NCBI GenBank assembly: GCA_013146195.2
Contig: CM028377.1
Span: 170,045,824 to 170,109,823, forward strand
From: Codonopsis lanceolata
Taxonomy: Eukaryota > Streptophyta > Magnoliopsida > Asterales > Campanulaceae
DNA: 64,000 bases
Reading direction: 5' to 3'
Numbering within the stretch: the first letter of the stretch is position 1; each line of letters begins with the position of its first letter. A program made the position numbers and the translations under genes. Under the pieces are notes generated by a model that saw only the letters and a list, made by a program, of their open reading frames with translations, was not told where the DNA came from and ran no database searches. Of this stretch, positions 20,883 to 31,865 are shown one piece after another.

Positions 20883-22557
20883 TGATGTGCGCGAACGCAA
20901 CACGGACAAAACTACCCGGTCGTATCAAGTAATAAAGTTCGTAAGTACGAGTCGATCCCACGAGGATAGAGCTAGAAATAAATCATAAGTACTAAAATTG
21001 GGCACACCTAATTTTATCTAAGCTAACGGAAATTAGATTTAAAATAAAAATAAAATAAACAAAATAAAGGCAAGAAAGTAAACTAAATTAACTCGACGAT
21101 GAAACGGCAGCAAAATCAAATCAAGGTAAAAAGTAGGATTGTGATATTTCTAGTCTAGCCAATGTTTATTTTAACTCTCTATATTTTTCTTAAGTCAAAT
21201 TTTTGGTAGTCGGGCGCACATTAATATTTGCTACGGGCTTTCGCTACGTATAACAAACCTAGCTATCACTTATCTTTGCTACGGGCTCATATCATTGCAA
21301 CACATAACATAGGGGAGAAAATAGCCGTGTGGTAGATCAAGCACCCAATGACTATCTACGGCCTTCGACAATCGGTGTGCTTTAGAGACATAAACAATTA
21401 TCACAATTTTCGAAATAATAGGAAGGACTTTCGTTTCGTGTCCTATCATTCTAGTGTTCATTTAATGATTCATGACTTCATTAAAAGCATTCAGCACACA
21501 ATGATAATGACCAAAAATATATGAGTAATACTTCATATAGAGTGACATTAAATTAAAACATCACATTCAACATAGATAATAATCACAATCCAAAAATATA
21601 TTTAGCTCATTATCAAGATATCAAGATAAATGTAAAGTTTCTCCAAAAAATTACAACAATATAAGAAATAATAAAGTGGAAGAATTAAACCAATTGAATT
21701 TGAAATTTTTGGTTGACTTCACTTAATCTTGCTCCCTTGACCCTTGATTTGATGCTCCAAGCCTCAAAATGGAAGCATTTTTAATTTGGGTGGAGAGGTG
21801 GAGAAGTGGATAAATGGAATTGGGAAGAGTTTTAGGGCTGCTGCCCTAAAACACAGGCTGCTTCCTCAAAAATGCCAGCTGGAATGGATTAAAATGAAGG
21901 GCACGATAGGCAGGGGCAAAAAGGGAAGAACAAAGGAGTTTGAGGGGCTAAAATGGAAGAGAAAAGGGAGATGGGTCATGGCGGGTCAGGCATCAGGCTA
22001 GGGGAAACGGGCTGGAGTGTGAGAGGAGGCGGGTGGATTAGTGGGTGTATGGGTTGGAATGAGCCGGATGGACCCGGATCTAGAAGCAGGGACACGTGGG
22101 TCGCGCTAGTGGGGAGAAGAAGTAGCCGGGCGACACGTGGCGCGATGAGATGTCGACAGCGCATAAGGGGGATTTCCGCATTAGCACCGGCCTCCCCTCT
22201 GTTTTGGAATTGTACTCCGGTGCCCCTAGAATCTCCTGAAAGGCGCCACAATCCTTCCCCCTCCAGACTACTTAGATTAATCCTCCGTTAGCTTGGTTAG
22301 CCTCCGTTTGGCCTGCTGTGCTTTGAAATACTTGACGGAACTTAACGGCAAGTATCAAAACTTAACATTGAAGCCCAGAATTGCCTCGATTTGCACGCAT
22401 TGAGCCATAAAACCTCGAATATCTTTGAGATACCTACATGAAGCACAAAATTCATAAAAATAGTATCTCAAATGCAATTAATTATTAACTAAAGCTCAAA
22501 CTAGTCAATAAAATTCCGAAAAATAATGAAAATAAAAGGAAAATAACAAGTTTACCA
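20883..22557 (-). repeat. 3' LTR of the Athila-type element
   Basis: Plus-strand start TGATGTGCGCGAACGCAAC and end ...AATAACAAGTTTACCA; the terminal base pattern differs by one change from the intact ATCA end of the partner LTR. It contains TTGGTTGACTTCACTTAATC, AGGGGGCGAAG-free GC-rich sequence around 21980-22260 and a block of short G/C-rich runs not seen in the flanking AT-rich DNA. Open frames of about 70-110 codons within it also occur in the partner LTR at matching positions and are probably not genes. Confidence 0.88.
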
Positions 22558-24308
22558 ACACCCCCAAACTTAAGCTTTGATCGTCCCGGATTATGGAGAA
22601 GCTCGAGAACAAAATGAAATGAAGGCGGCACTCAATTAAGATCCCACATGCATTACCATATAAGAGATCAAACTCAAGATTATAAAAATGCATAACCAAG
22701 GTATGATGTGATTTCAATGCTAGCTAAATTTCCTCAAACACTTACTAAAAAACATGAAACACAAGCCCACGACTAAATAACATTGCTCTAGCTAGGATTA
22801 AATGTTCAATGAGATACCAAGCATAAGCCATGAAACCGAAAGAGATATGCTTCACAAGGCACTAACTCATGGCATGACAATATCAATAGGACTTTGCAAA
22901 GCTTGTAATTTTAGGCCAAGGTTTAGCTACAAATGAAGGGAAGGGAATCAAGACAAGAAAGCACAAGTGAAGCCTTCACACTCAAGTCTAGCTTCATGAA
23001 AGAACATATTCCATCGTAACTCACCATTTTTCTCAACAACCCCCAAACTTAGCTTCTTTTTTTTTTAATCAAGAACTTGGGGTTGAGAGTATATCAAGCT
23101 ACCACAAATGATTTTTCATCCCACAATTCCCCTTTTAAAGGATTTTAAAGCACAAATGGTTCACAATTTTGGGTTGCCCTTCACTTTTGATTTTTTTTTC
23201 CTTACACAAGGGCCCATTTTTACAAGATAAACAACCCCCAACTCATCAACCAAGATTAAATCATACCACACCAAAACATGAAGAACAATACTTCCTTGAA
23301 GCTCACACTCCCTCCAAGACATAAATTTGGATATTCATTTCACAAAGTGTTCTCTCAAATGGTTGAATAAAGTGTATAGGCTCATGTGATAAGTCAATGT
23401 GGGTGATCAAAATGAAGGCGAATGGGGGTCATTGTGTGCTTTTGCACACACCATTCTTTCAATAAGGCTCAAATGGGAATCTAGGGATTTAATGTGAACA
23501 TGGGTAGGCCGATGTGGCACAAACGAGTCAAACATGGCCTATATCATGCTATTGTCATACACACAAGCCAAGCTATTCATTAATCTCGAAATCATCTAAC
23601 GGCATCAAAACTCACAACAAGGTACTCATAACACATGCACAACCAAAGCTAGAGCAAAACATAAAAATTCATCAAGAGATCCACACATGGGCACTATTTA
23701 ACATGAATGAGGGAAAGCTAGCACAAAAATCACAAAATATCCTCAACTATGCATGTAATAATCTCAAGACCGAATCCAAGAAAATAATGCACATACAACT
23801 CAATGAGCACCAAAGTGATGAGATGAATGATCAAAGCATAATTAATGGGGTCCAACTAGCTTGAACTTTTCTAAAAAATTTCAAAATTTTCCCAAAAATC
23901 AAGGGCAAAAATAAGGCCGACTCCACTCCCAAACTTAGAACCGAACATTGCCCACAATGTTCATGATCATAAAAATGCATATAAAGGGGGGAGAAAAAAG
24001 CAGAGAAAACTCCCTCAAATTCGGTTCACTTAAAGTCCAAGCCATGAATACTTCACTCCATGAATCTCCGCAAGTCACCCCCAAACTTCAATAATTGCTC
24101 AACCCCTACATCAAATCAAAACTCAAAAGAAATGTATGAGAGTAATTATATTGCAAATAAAAGTAAAATAAAGAAAAACAAAATATTTTTGGTATGGGGA
24201 CTCTATGTACACCTTCCTACAAACCCACAAACTTGAGAGGGCTTCGAAAAGCGACTCAAAATACAAGACATATAAATACAAAAGAAATAAAAGAAACCAA
24301 ATTTTCGC
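22558..24308. other. Non-coding interior of the Athila-type element
   Basis: 1.75 kb between the end of the 307-aa frame and the polypurine tract. On the minus strand it is U/G-rich with several TTTGGGGG runs (near 22561, 23041, 23220 and 24078 as CCCCCAAACTT on the plus strand), which resemble extra copies of the polypurine tract. The short open frame 23514-23864 (plus) lacks conserved features. Confidence 0.6.
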
Positions 24309-25232
24309 CTACGGAGGCACCAGTTCATTTAGAAACGCGCACATGGCATTCCCATAAAATCCATGACCAAGGAAGTGCTTTAATTGAAGTCCTTTAAGCT
24401 TAAACACCTCCTTAGTTGCCGACTCCCGAAAAATAGGCCATTTGAACATGCCGGTAATAGGAAATACGACACCCAACTCACTTAAGTGTATAAACTCTTC
24501 TTGAAGCTCAGGAGATGGGTGGAAGTAAGAAATTTGAGCCTCAATGCTCGGTGGAGTGAAATGCGGGAACGATTCCTTGAAGGTGTCATTTGTGCCAAAA
24601 GAATCATCCTCTTCAAAAATGGTTGGACGCTCTATCTCATTACTAACACACTCTTCAAGGGTGGGAGAACTCGACATATGGTGGGGAGCATGATTGATGA
24701 CTTCACACTCACAAGCTTCTATACTTTGATCTTCCACCGCGACATGGATATGAGATTGAGATGCTTCCAAGTGAGGTTGTCCCAAGATACTCGAAATTCC
24801 ACTCTCATTAGTGAGAGAGAGATCATTGCAAAGCTCCATTTCCATTGGGCTTTCCTCGGCATTAAGTTGAAGGTCTTCTTGACGCGATTCATCAAGGGCA
24901 ATACCGAATTCCCGCATTGTAGCTTCCCAATTGTGAGGAGGGACTCGGAGCTTAATGGCTTCTATCAACAAGGCTACTTGAGCCTTTAGACTTTGAATTA
25001 ATTCCTCTTCCGTGAGCGAGCATCTCTCAACTTCCCAAGGGTAATTGTTGCTCACAGAATTCGGATCAAATGGGTGATGATGGGGGTCTTCATGATGATA
25101 GTAAGAGGAAGAAGCATAAGAATTCGACTCCATCCCAAATGCATACGGATATGGAAAATGATTTCCATAACAATTCTCGCAAATTAAACTCGGGTGGACC
25201 GGAGTATAATTCATAGCCTCGGTTGACGCCAT
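24309..25232 (-). CDS. 307-aa Gag-like protein of the non-autonomous Athila-type element
   Basis: The only substantial gene of the element. It starts at the first ATG about 275 bp after the primer site and runs 307 codons without interruption. Near residues 18-30 it has CENCYGNHFPYPY followed by FGMES. This looks like the degenerate C-terminal zinc knuckle of Athila Gag (C-x2-C-x4-H with the last Cys replaced), so the protein may be a trimmed Gag. Next come a His/Tyr-rich stretch (residues 38-62), a predicted amphipathic helix around SLTEEELIQSLKAQVALLIEA cut into two runs (residues 73-95), and an acidic middle. The conserved-looking end contains GVVFPITGMFKWPIF. There are no enzymatic motifs. 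I infer packaging of its own RNA, or a relict frame. The diverged copy at 41519-44486 lacks it. Confidence 0.6.
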   Translation of the reverse strand: MASTEAMNYTPVHPSLICENCYGNHFPYPYAFGMESNSYASSSYYHHEDPHHHPFDPNSVSNNYPWEVERCSLTEEELIQSLKAQVALLIEAIKLRVPPHNWEATMREFGIALDESRQEDLQLNAEESPMEMELCNDLSLTNESGISSILGQPHLEASQSHIHVAVEDQSIEACECEVINHAPHHMSSSPTLEECVSNEIERPTIFEEDDSFGTNDTFKESFPHFTPPSIEAQISYFHPSPELQEEFIHLSELGVVFPITGMFKWPIFRESATKEVFKLKGLQLKHFLGHGFYGNAMCAFLNELVPP

Positions 25233-25506
25233 CTCATTCTCATAAATTCATGGCATTTCATTCCATGCCCTTTGATCAAAGTCGCAATTTACATTGTTCC
25301 AAGCCATCACTCCAAGCTAACTACAAGAACACTCACTAAACAAACAAGCTCAAATGCAAAAGAACTATATATAAAAAAACTACTCTAAAAGGAAGCAAAA
25401 ACTAACTACAACTAAAATTAAAATAAATAGAGAAAAAAGAAAAAAATGCTTAAATTAAAATTAGGCAAGCTTGGTATTAATATCAAGATAAATTCTAGAA
25501 AACTAT

Positions 25507-25523
25507 CCCCGGCAACGGCACCA
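25507..25523 (-). promoter_or_regulatory. tRNA-Asp-type primer binding site
   Basis: The plus strand reads CCCCGGCAACGGCACCA; the minus strand (TGGTGCCGTTGCCGGGG) pairs with the 3' end of plant tRNA-Asp with one mismatch. It lies seven bases inside the 5' LTR end, as expected for an Athila-type gypsy element. Confidence 0.85.
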
Positions 25524-25529
25524 AAAACT

Positions 25530-27214
25530 TGATGTGCGCGAACGCAACACGGGCAAGATTACCCGGTCGTATCAAGTAATAAAGTTCGTAAGTACGAGTC
25601 GATCCCACGAGGATAGAGCTAGAAATAAATCCTAAGTACTAAAATTGGGCACACCTAATTTTATCTAAGCTAACAGAAATTAGATTTAAAATAAAAATAA
25701 AATAAACAAACTAAAAGCAAGAAAGTAAACTAAATTAACTCGACGATGAAACGACGGCAACATCAAATCAAGGTAAAAAGTAGGATTGTGATATTTCTAG
25801 TCTAGCCAATGTTTAATTTAACTCTCTATATTTTTCTTAACTCAAATTTTTGGTAGTCGGGCGCACACTAATATTTGCTACGGACTTTCACTACGTATAG
25901 CAAACCTAGCTATCACTCATCCTTGCTACGTGCTCATATCATTGCAACACATAACATAGGGAGAAAATAGCCGCGTGGTAGATCAAGCACCCAATGACTA
26001 TCTACGGCCTTCGACAATCGGTGTGCTTTAGAGATGTAAACAATTATCACGATCTTTGAAATAATAGGAAGGGCTTTCGCTCGTATCCTATCATTCTAGT
26101 GTTCATTTAATGATTCATGACTTCATTAAAAGCATTAAGAACACAATGATAATGACCAAAAATATATGAGTAATACTTCATATAGAGTGAAATTAAATTA
26201 AAACATCACATTCAACATAGATAATAATCACAATCCAAAAATATATTTAGCTCATTATCAAGATATCAAGATAAATGTAAAGTTTCTCCAAAAATTACAA
26301 CAATATAAGAAATAATAAAGTGGAAGAATTAAACCAATTGAAGTTGAAATTTTTGGTTGACTTCACTTAATCTTGCTCCCTTGACCCTTGATTTGATGCT
26401 CCAAGCCTTCAAAATGGAATCATTTTTAATTTGGGTGGAGAGGTGGAGAAGTGGATAAATGGAATTGGGAAGAGTTTTAGGGCTGCTGCCCTAAAACACA
26501 GGCTGCTCACTAAAAAATGTCGGCTGGAATGGATTAAAATGAAGGGCAAGAGAGGCAGGGGCAAAAAGGGAAGAACAAAGGAGTTTGAGGGGCTAAAATG
26601 GAAGAGAAAAGGGAGATGGGTCACGGTAGGCCGGAACCAGAAGAGCGGCCGTGCAGGCTAGGGGAAGCCGGGAGTGTGAGAGGAGGCAGGTGGATTAGTG
26701 GGTGTATGGGTTGGAATGGGCCGGATGATCCGGATCCAGATGCAGGGACACGCGGGTCGCGCTAGTGGGGATATGAAGCAGCCGGGCGACACGTGGCGCG
26801 GTGAGATGTCGACAGCGCATAATGGGGATTTCCACATTAGCGTCGACCTCCCCTCTGTTTTGTAATTGTACTCCGGTGCCCCTAGAATCTTCTGAAAGGG
26901 CGCCACAATCCTTCCCCCTCCAGACTTCTCAGATTAGTCCTCCGTTAGCTTGGTTAGCCTCCGTTAGGCCTGCTGTGCTTTGAAATACTTGACGGAACTT
27001 AACGGCAAGTATCAAAACTTAACATTTAAGCCTGGAATTGCTTTGATTTGCACGTATTGAGCCATAAAACCTCAAATATCTTTGAGATACCTACATGAAA
27101 CACAAAATTCATAAAAATAGTATCTCAAATGCAATTAATTATTAACTAAAGCTCAAACTAGTCAATGCAATTCTGAAAAATAATGTAAATAAAAGGAAAA
27201 TAACAAGCTTATCA
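25530..27214 (-). repeat. 5' LTR of the Athila-type element
   Basis: Direct copy of 20883-22557, with only scattered substitutions and small indels by eye. The outer end on the plus strand reads CAAGCTTATCA and is followed by the TSD CATTT. Confidence 0.9.
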
Positions 27215-27385
27215 CATTTGATATGTGAAAAATGCAGACATTTGATTAGGGGAGCATGCAATCATTTGATATGACGACATGCTAACATTTGATATGTAAA
27301 AAATGCTAACATCTGATATGAAAAAAACAAACATTTGATATGAGGAGCATGTAAATATTTGACATGGAAATATGTAAGCATATTG
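27215..27385. repeat. Tandem array of CATTTGATATGG units, right part
   Basis: Six to seven units of the array that begins at 20621 (CATTTGATATGTGAAAAATG, AACATTTGATATG, AACATCTGATATG, ATTTGACATGG). The Athila-type element sits inside this array. Confidence 0.8.
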
Positions 27386-27977
27386 CGATCCAAATAATCG
27401 TGTTGCGATGGTCGTGCCTACCATAATAGGCTGCCTGTGTATCCTTATAAAAGGAATCAGACCAATCGTAGTTCGGCTTTGGTCTACGTTCCTAGTACTT
27501 TAGCCTAGTTAACATGACGATGGAAACCCTTGTCCCTTCGCCCAGAATAGGCAAGGCTATATGACTTTTAAATGTGCTTCACCCAAAATAGGTAGAGCAT
27601 GTGGGACTTTCAGATGCTCTTTGCTTAGCATAGGCGAAGTAAATGGGATTTTCAGATGCGCTTTGCCCATCATAGGAAAAGCGATGCAACTTCTAAAATA
27701 TGCTTTCCCTAGATAGAGAAAGTGATGCAATTCTTAATGTGTTTAATCCAGCATGGGAAAAGTGATGCAACCTCTAAAATGTGCTTCCTCCAAAATAGGG
27801 AAGGAGATGCAATGTTTTAAACACGATGTTGGAATGTCTATGATTTTATGAATGGACCTAGTAAACATGATGATAGAATCTTCTGTGATGATCGGACCTA
27901 CCAGAATAGGTTGCCTACGTATCCCTTTCAGAAATCAGACTGAACGTAGTTCAGCCTTGGGTCGAAACATGTTGCTT
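27386..27977. repeat. Tail array 2: inverted-repeat units GCTTYGCC...GGCRAAGC, flanked by 75-bp direct repeats
   Basis: About six units of 45-60 bp between 27536 and 27815, each with complementary arms around a CCAGAATAGG-like centre (for example GCTTTGCCCATCATAGG with AAAGC, and GCTTCACCCAAAATAGGT with AGAGC) followed by GATGCAAC. Two related 75-bp blocks, 27405-27480 and 27886-27962, bound the array and share CCTACCA.AATAGG.TGCCT and CGTAGTTC.GCCTT.GGTC. Confidence 0.75.
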
Positions 27978-30362
27978 ACATTGCAATATTCATTGCAACG
28001 TAGTGAAAATAACGCGAAACAAGATGCAATATTCATTGCATTGCCAAACCAGACTAGATGAAATATTCATTGCATCACAGAGTGCAACCAAAGCAAATTC
28101 AGATGTAATATTCATTGCATCGATCATAGTAAAACCAGATGCAAATCCATATGTAATATTCATTACATTCACCAGGAACCTAAGGCAAAACCCAGATGCA
28201 ATATTCATTACATCAGCACGATACTAATGCAAATTCAGATGCAATATCCATTGCATTACCAAGAAACTAAACACAAAGACCAGATGCAATATTCATGGCA
28301 TTATCACAAAATCAGATGAAATATTCAATGTTTTCTACCAAAATCATATGCAATATCCATTGCATTATCTATAGAATTAGATGCAATATCCATTGCATTA
28401 CCTAAAAACTTGGAACAAGGCTGGATGTAAAATCCAATGTATTATCACAAGATCAGATACAACATCCATTGCATTATCATGAAATTAGATGCAATATCCA
28501 TTGTATTATCATAAAATCAGATGCAATATTCATTGCATTACCACAAAACTATTACAAAATCCGATGCAATATCCATTGTATCATCATAAAACTATCACCC
28601 AATCTGATGCAATATCTATTGCATCATCACGAAACTACATGTAATGTCCCTTGCACTGCCACAAGATCAACACAAAACCTGATGCAATTTCCATTGCATT
28701 CCCACAAAACTTAACATAAAATTCGATGCGATATTCATCGCATCTTCATAAAGCCAGGCGTTATATCGATTGTATTCGCACAAGACTAGGACATGATCTG
28801 ATGCAAAATTAATGGTATATTTAGAAAATTAACACAAAAACCGATACAATATCCGTTTCATCACTAACAGAGAAACCTATGCCCAAAACTGATGCAACAT
28901 TCATTGTATCACTATAAAGGCAAATGCAATATCCATTGCACCACTACAAGATTAATACTAAATCAGATGCAATATCCATTGCATTATCACAAAACCATCA
29001 CCAGATTTGATGCAATATCCATTGCATCTTTACAAAACTTAGCATAAAATCCGATGTAATATCCATTGCATATCTGCAAAACCTAATGGGATATCCATTG
29101 CATTGCTTCAAAACTAACACAAAATCCAATGCAATATCCATTGCATTTCCAAAAGGTTAACACAAAATATGATGTAGTATTTATTGTATTACTAATACAG
29201 AAGCCAAGGCAAATATCTGGCTCAATATCCGTTGCATCACTTACTGAGAAACTCAGCAAATAATCGATGTAATATCCATTGCATAATCATAAAGAAATTA
29301 GATACATGTATCCGATGCAATATCCATTTCATCACTAATAGAGAAAGTGTACATAAATATTTGGTGCATCATTATCGAGCTGACAAAAGATCAAAAGCAA
29401 CATCCATTACATCATTATGAGACTTAACATAAAGACTAGATGCAATATCTCGCGTAACAACAAGAGTAAATGCAAGAATAAAGGTCGAGATGCAACATTT
29501 ATCGTAACACAAAGAGGTCAAGCAGGTAAAAAGGACGCAATGCAATGTTTATTGCGACGTGAATGGTGAATGTATGTCTGAATGCAATATCCATTGCAAA
29601 CAGAAAGTAAACACGTGTTAACAAGATGTGATGCAATATCCATTGTAACACACCAAGGTAAATGTTAGTAGAAAAACGTGATGTAATATCCATTGCACCA
29701 CAGAAAGTTGGTGTAGGTAAGAGGTGTGATGCAATATCCATTGCAATACAGAAAGACGACACAAGTAAAAGGTGTGATGCAACCTCTATTGCAACAAAGA
29801 GAGGTCATGTAGGTAAGATGGCCATGATGCAATATTCATTGTAGCACAAAAAGGTCATGTAGGTATGAAGGATGTGATGCAATATCCATTGCAACACAGA
29901 AAGTCGGTGTAAGAAAGAGGCATGATGCAATATCCATTGTAACATAGAAAGGTCATATAGGTAAGGTGGCCATGATGCAATATCCATTGCAACACAGAAA
30001 GTCAGTGCAGGTAAGAGGTGTGATGTAATATCCATTGCAACACAGAAAGGTCATGACATGACGAAGGCCATGGTGTGATATTCATGCAATATCCATTGCA
30101 ACACAGAAAGTCAGTGCATGTAAGAGGTGTGATGTAATATCCATTGCAACACAGAAAGGTCATGACATGACGAAGGCCATGGTGTGATATTCATTGCAGT
30201 ATAGAAATGTCATGTAGGTAAGCAGAATGTGATGAAATATCGATTGCAAGACGGGAAGTCGGTGTAGGTAAGAAGGACGTGATGTAATATCCATTGCAAC
30301 ATAAAAAGTCAGTGCATGTAAGAGGTGTAATGCAATATCCATTGTAACACAGATAGGTCATG
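27978..30362. repeat. Tail array 3: about 54 palindromic units GATGCAAT-ATCC-ATTGCATC
   Basis: The near-palindrome GATGCAATATCCATTGCATC (8-bp arms, 4-bp centre) is repeated about 54 times over 2.4 kb with point variants, often matched in both arms (for example GATGCGAT...ATCGCATC at 28724). In the first part spacers vary from 10 to 30 bp and contain ACACAAAA.C. From about 29560 the array becomes regular, with units of about 49 bp whose spacer reads CACAGAAAG.C.TGTAGGTAAG.G. Open frames through it are products of the repeat. It lies in the tail of the minus-strand Ogre-type element; tandem repeats in the 3' region are known for that lineage. Confidence 0.9.
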
Positions 30363-30945
30363 ACATGACGAAGGCTGTATGAGATAAGTGTGTGGATCTT
30401 TCCCAAAACCACAGGTTTACGCCTATTACGGGAATAACTAGAGGCATAAAGAAAGGTCAAACCCCTCATCAGGGTTATGTGAGCAAAGGCAAAATAAAGA
30501 TTGATCCTCCATGCTGGGGCGCAAGTCCAGAAAGTAATAAAAAAGGTCTACCCCCTTATAGGGGCTGCGCGACCGGGAGCAAATAGAAAGAGGTAGCTTT
30601 ATATCGGGTTACTTGACTAGGAAATAAGTAGCAAGGTCTAACCCTATATTAGGGTTGCATGACTAGAAAACAATTACAAAGGTCTATCTTATATCAGGGT
30701 TGTATGACTTAGAGCAAATAGAAATGTCTAACCCTATGTCAGGATTGCGCGACCAGAAAATGAATGGAAAGGTCTGACCCTTTATCAGGGTTGTATGATC
30801 AAAAAATCATCAAGAGGTCTAACCCTACTTTAGGGTTATGTGACTAAATGTAAAGGGAAAAGGTCTAACCCTACATTGGGGATGTGTGTCTAGGCAATAA
30901 TATCAAGGCCTAGCCCTACGTCAGGGCTGCACGACCAGTGTGTGT
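30363..30945. repeat. Tail array 4: 11 units of about 46 bp with AACCCTA...TAGGGTT palindromes
   Basis: Units of the form GGTCTAACCCTATATTAGGGTTGCATGACTAG in meaning: arms AACCCTA and TAGGGTT around a 3-bp centre, then TGACTAG and an A-rich spacer. Copies start near 30456, 30500, 30545, 30592, 30631, 30681, 30727, 30771, 30815, 30861 and 30906. The unit at 30545 has compensated arms (CCCCCTTATAGGGG). Confidence 0.85.
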
Positions 30946-30959
30946 ATTGAAAGGAAAGC

Positions 30960-31260
30960 ATGTAAATTTAAGAGGTTACGCTGAATCCAGTGATTTAGAA
31001 GTTTTTGTCGGTGATGTTTTAATGAAGATGTGCCTTCGTTGGCATGATTAACGGATGTGTCATCATTTGGCAGACTTGATGATCTGCCATTGCGGACAAT
31101 GTTTGATGCTGGGCCTTCGTCGGCGAGATTAATTGACATGCGCTCTCTTCGGCAGGGTTGACTGATGTGTGTCCTCTTCAGCAGGATCAACTGATGATTA
31201 GCGTTGACTCTCCTTGGAGGGTGCCAATAGAACATTTGTATTTTGGCCAGGGGCCGATGC
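30960..31260. repeat. Tail array 5: degenerate ~35-40-bp units with TGCC...GGCA arms
   Basis: Six to seven diverged units such as ATGTGCCTTCGTTGGCATG followed by ATTAACGGATGTG. Several keep short complementary arms around a TTCG-like loop. Much more worn than the neighbouring arrays. Confidence 0.6.
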
Positions 31261-31590
31261 GGCAAAGAACCTGATAAGATATGCTAATGCAAAAAAAAAA
31301 AAAGATGCAACAAGAAGATGCAAGCATGCATATGCAACTTCCTTTTACCTCTTAAAATGGGATCTTTGAATGTGCATATGTCCTATCCGTTTCTTAAACA
31401 TGCTAAGACAAGATAGGGCAAGGCAATAGAAATGTGGTATGATGGTGGGTGAAATTTTGGGGTTGTTTTTAGTCAATCGACTAGTGCATGATTCAAAAAA
31501 GGAATTCAACCATAAGATCAGTGAATCCTACTAATCGATGTCTCGGAGGACCACCACTCTTTCCCTTTTGTCCTTTTTTTACCACATAAG
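31261..31590. other. Spacer within the Ogre-type tail
   Basis: No repeat or gene recognised; contains a 12-A run (31291-31302) followed by AAGATGCAAC. Confidence 0.4.
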
Positions 31591-31592
31591 GA

Positions 31593-31865
31593 GCCTGTCC
31601 TTCCACATATCTGAAGATACGTTGCTTGTTGTTGAGTGATCTGGCGTCTTTGTGGCTCCATGGTTTCTTCCTGTACATATGAAGATAACCTGCTTATCTT
31701 TGAGGGATCACAGTTCTATAGCTTTTTGGTTTCTTGCTGTGTATATGAAGATAACCTGCTTGTCTTTGAAGGATTGTAGCTTCGTAGCTTCTTGGTTTCT
31801 TCCTGTGTATATGAAGATAACGTGTTTGTCTTTGAAGGATCTCAGCTTCGTAGCTTCTTGGTCCC
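31593..31865. repeat. Tail array 6: four 66-bp tandem units
   Basis: Units starting near 31595 (partial), 31661, 31729 and 31795 share TATGAAGATAACCTGCTTGT, CTTTGAAGGAT and TAGCTTCTTGG. The last two are the most alike. Frames running through them on both strands encode the repeat and are not genes. Confidence 0.85.

Larger units (their letters stand above)
20883..27214 (-). mobile_element. Non-autonomous Athila-type gypsy element, full length, TSD CATTT
   Basis: Two closely similar direct LTRs (20883-22557 and 25530-27214, about 1.68 kb each) bound a 2.97-kb interior. The element is flanked by the perfect TSD CATTT (20878-20882 and 27215-27219). LTR ends on the minus strand are TGATAAGC... 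and ...GCGCACATCA. The primer site (25507-25523) matches the 3' end of plant tRNA-Asp, as in Athila elements. A G-rich polypurine tract lies at the other end (about 22558-22575). The interior has a single 307-aa frame and no protease, integrase, RT or RNase H, so the element must have moved using enzymes supplied in trans. The similar LTRs and clean TSD suggest recent insertion. Confidence 0.9.

Noticed and set aside
21786..22291. Overlapping frames of 71-112 codons, duplicated at 26409-26983
   Set aside because: They lie in the GC-rich part of the two LTRs; no domain is recognisable and the frames differ between copies.
24486..24989. 167-codon plus-strand frame
   Set aside because: It is the antisense shadow of the 307-aa Gag-like frame, which has better start context and element position.
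27978..30362. CRISPR array
   Set aside because: Regular repeats with spacers, but this is plant DNA. The spacers are themselves related and the repeats vary; it is a tandem array in a retroelement tail.
29499..30469. Several 60-92-codon frames with recurring MDIA, ILHH and SRPSYLH words
   Set aside because: They are the palindromic array read in frame; the repeat period explains the recurring peptides.
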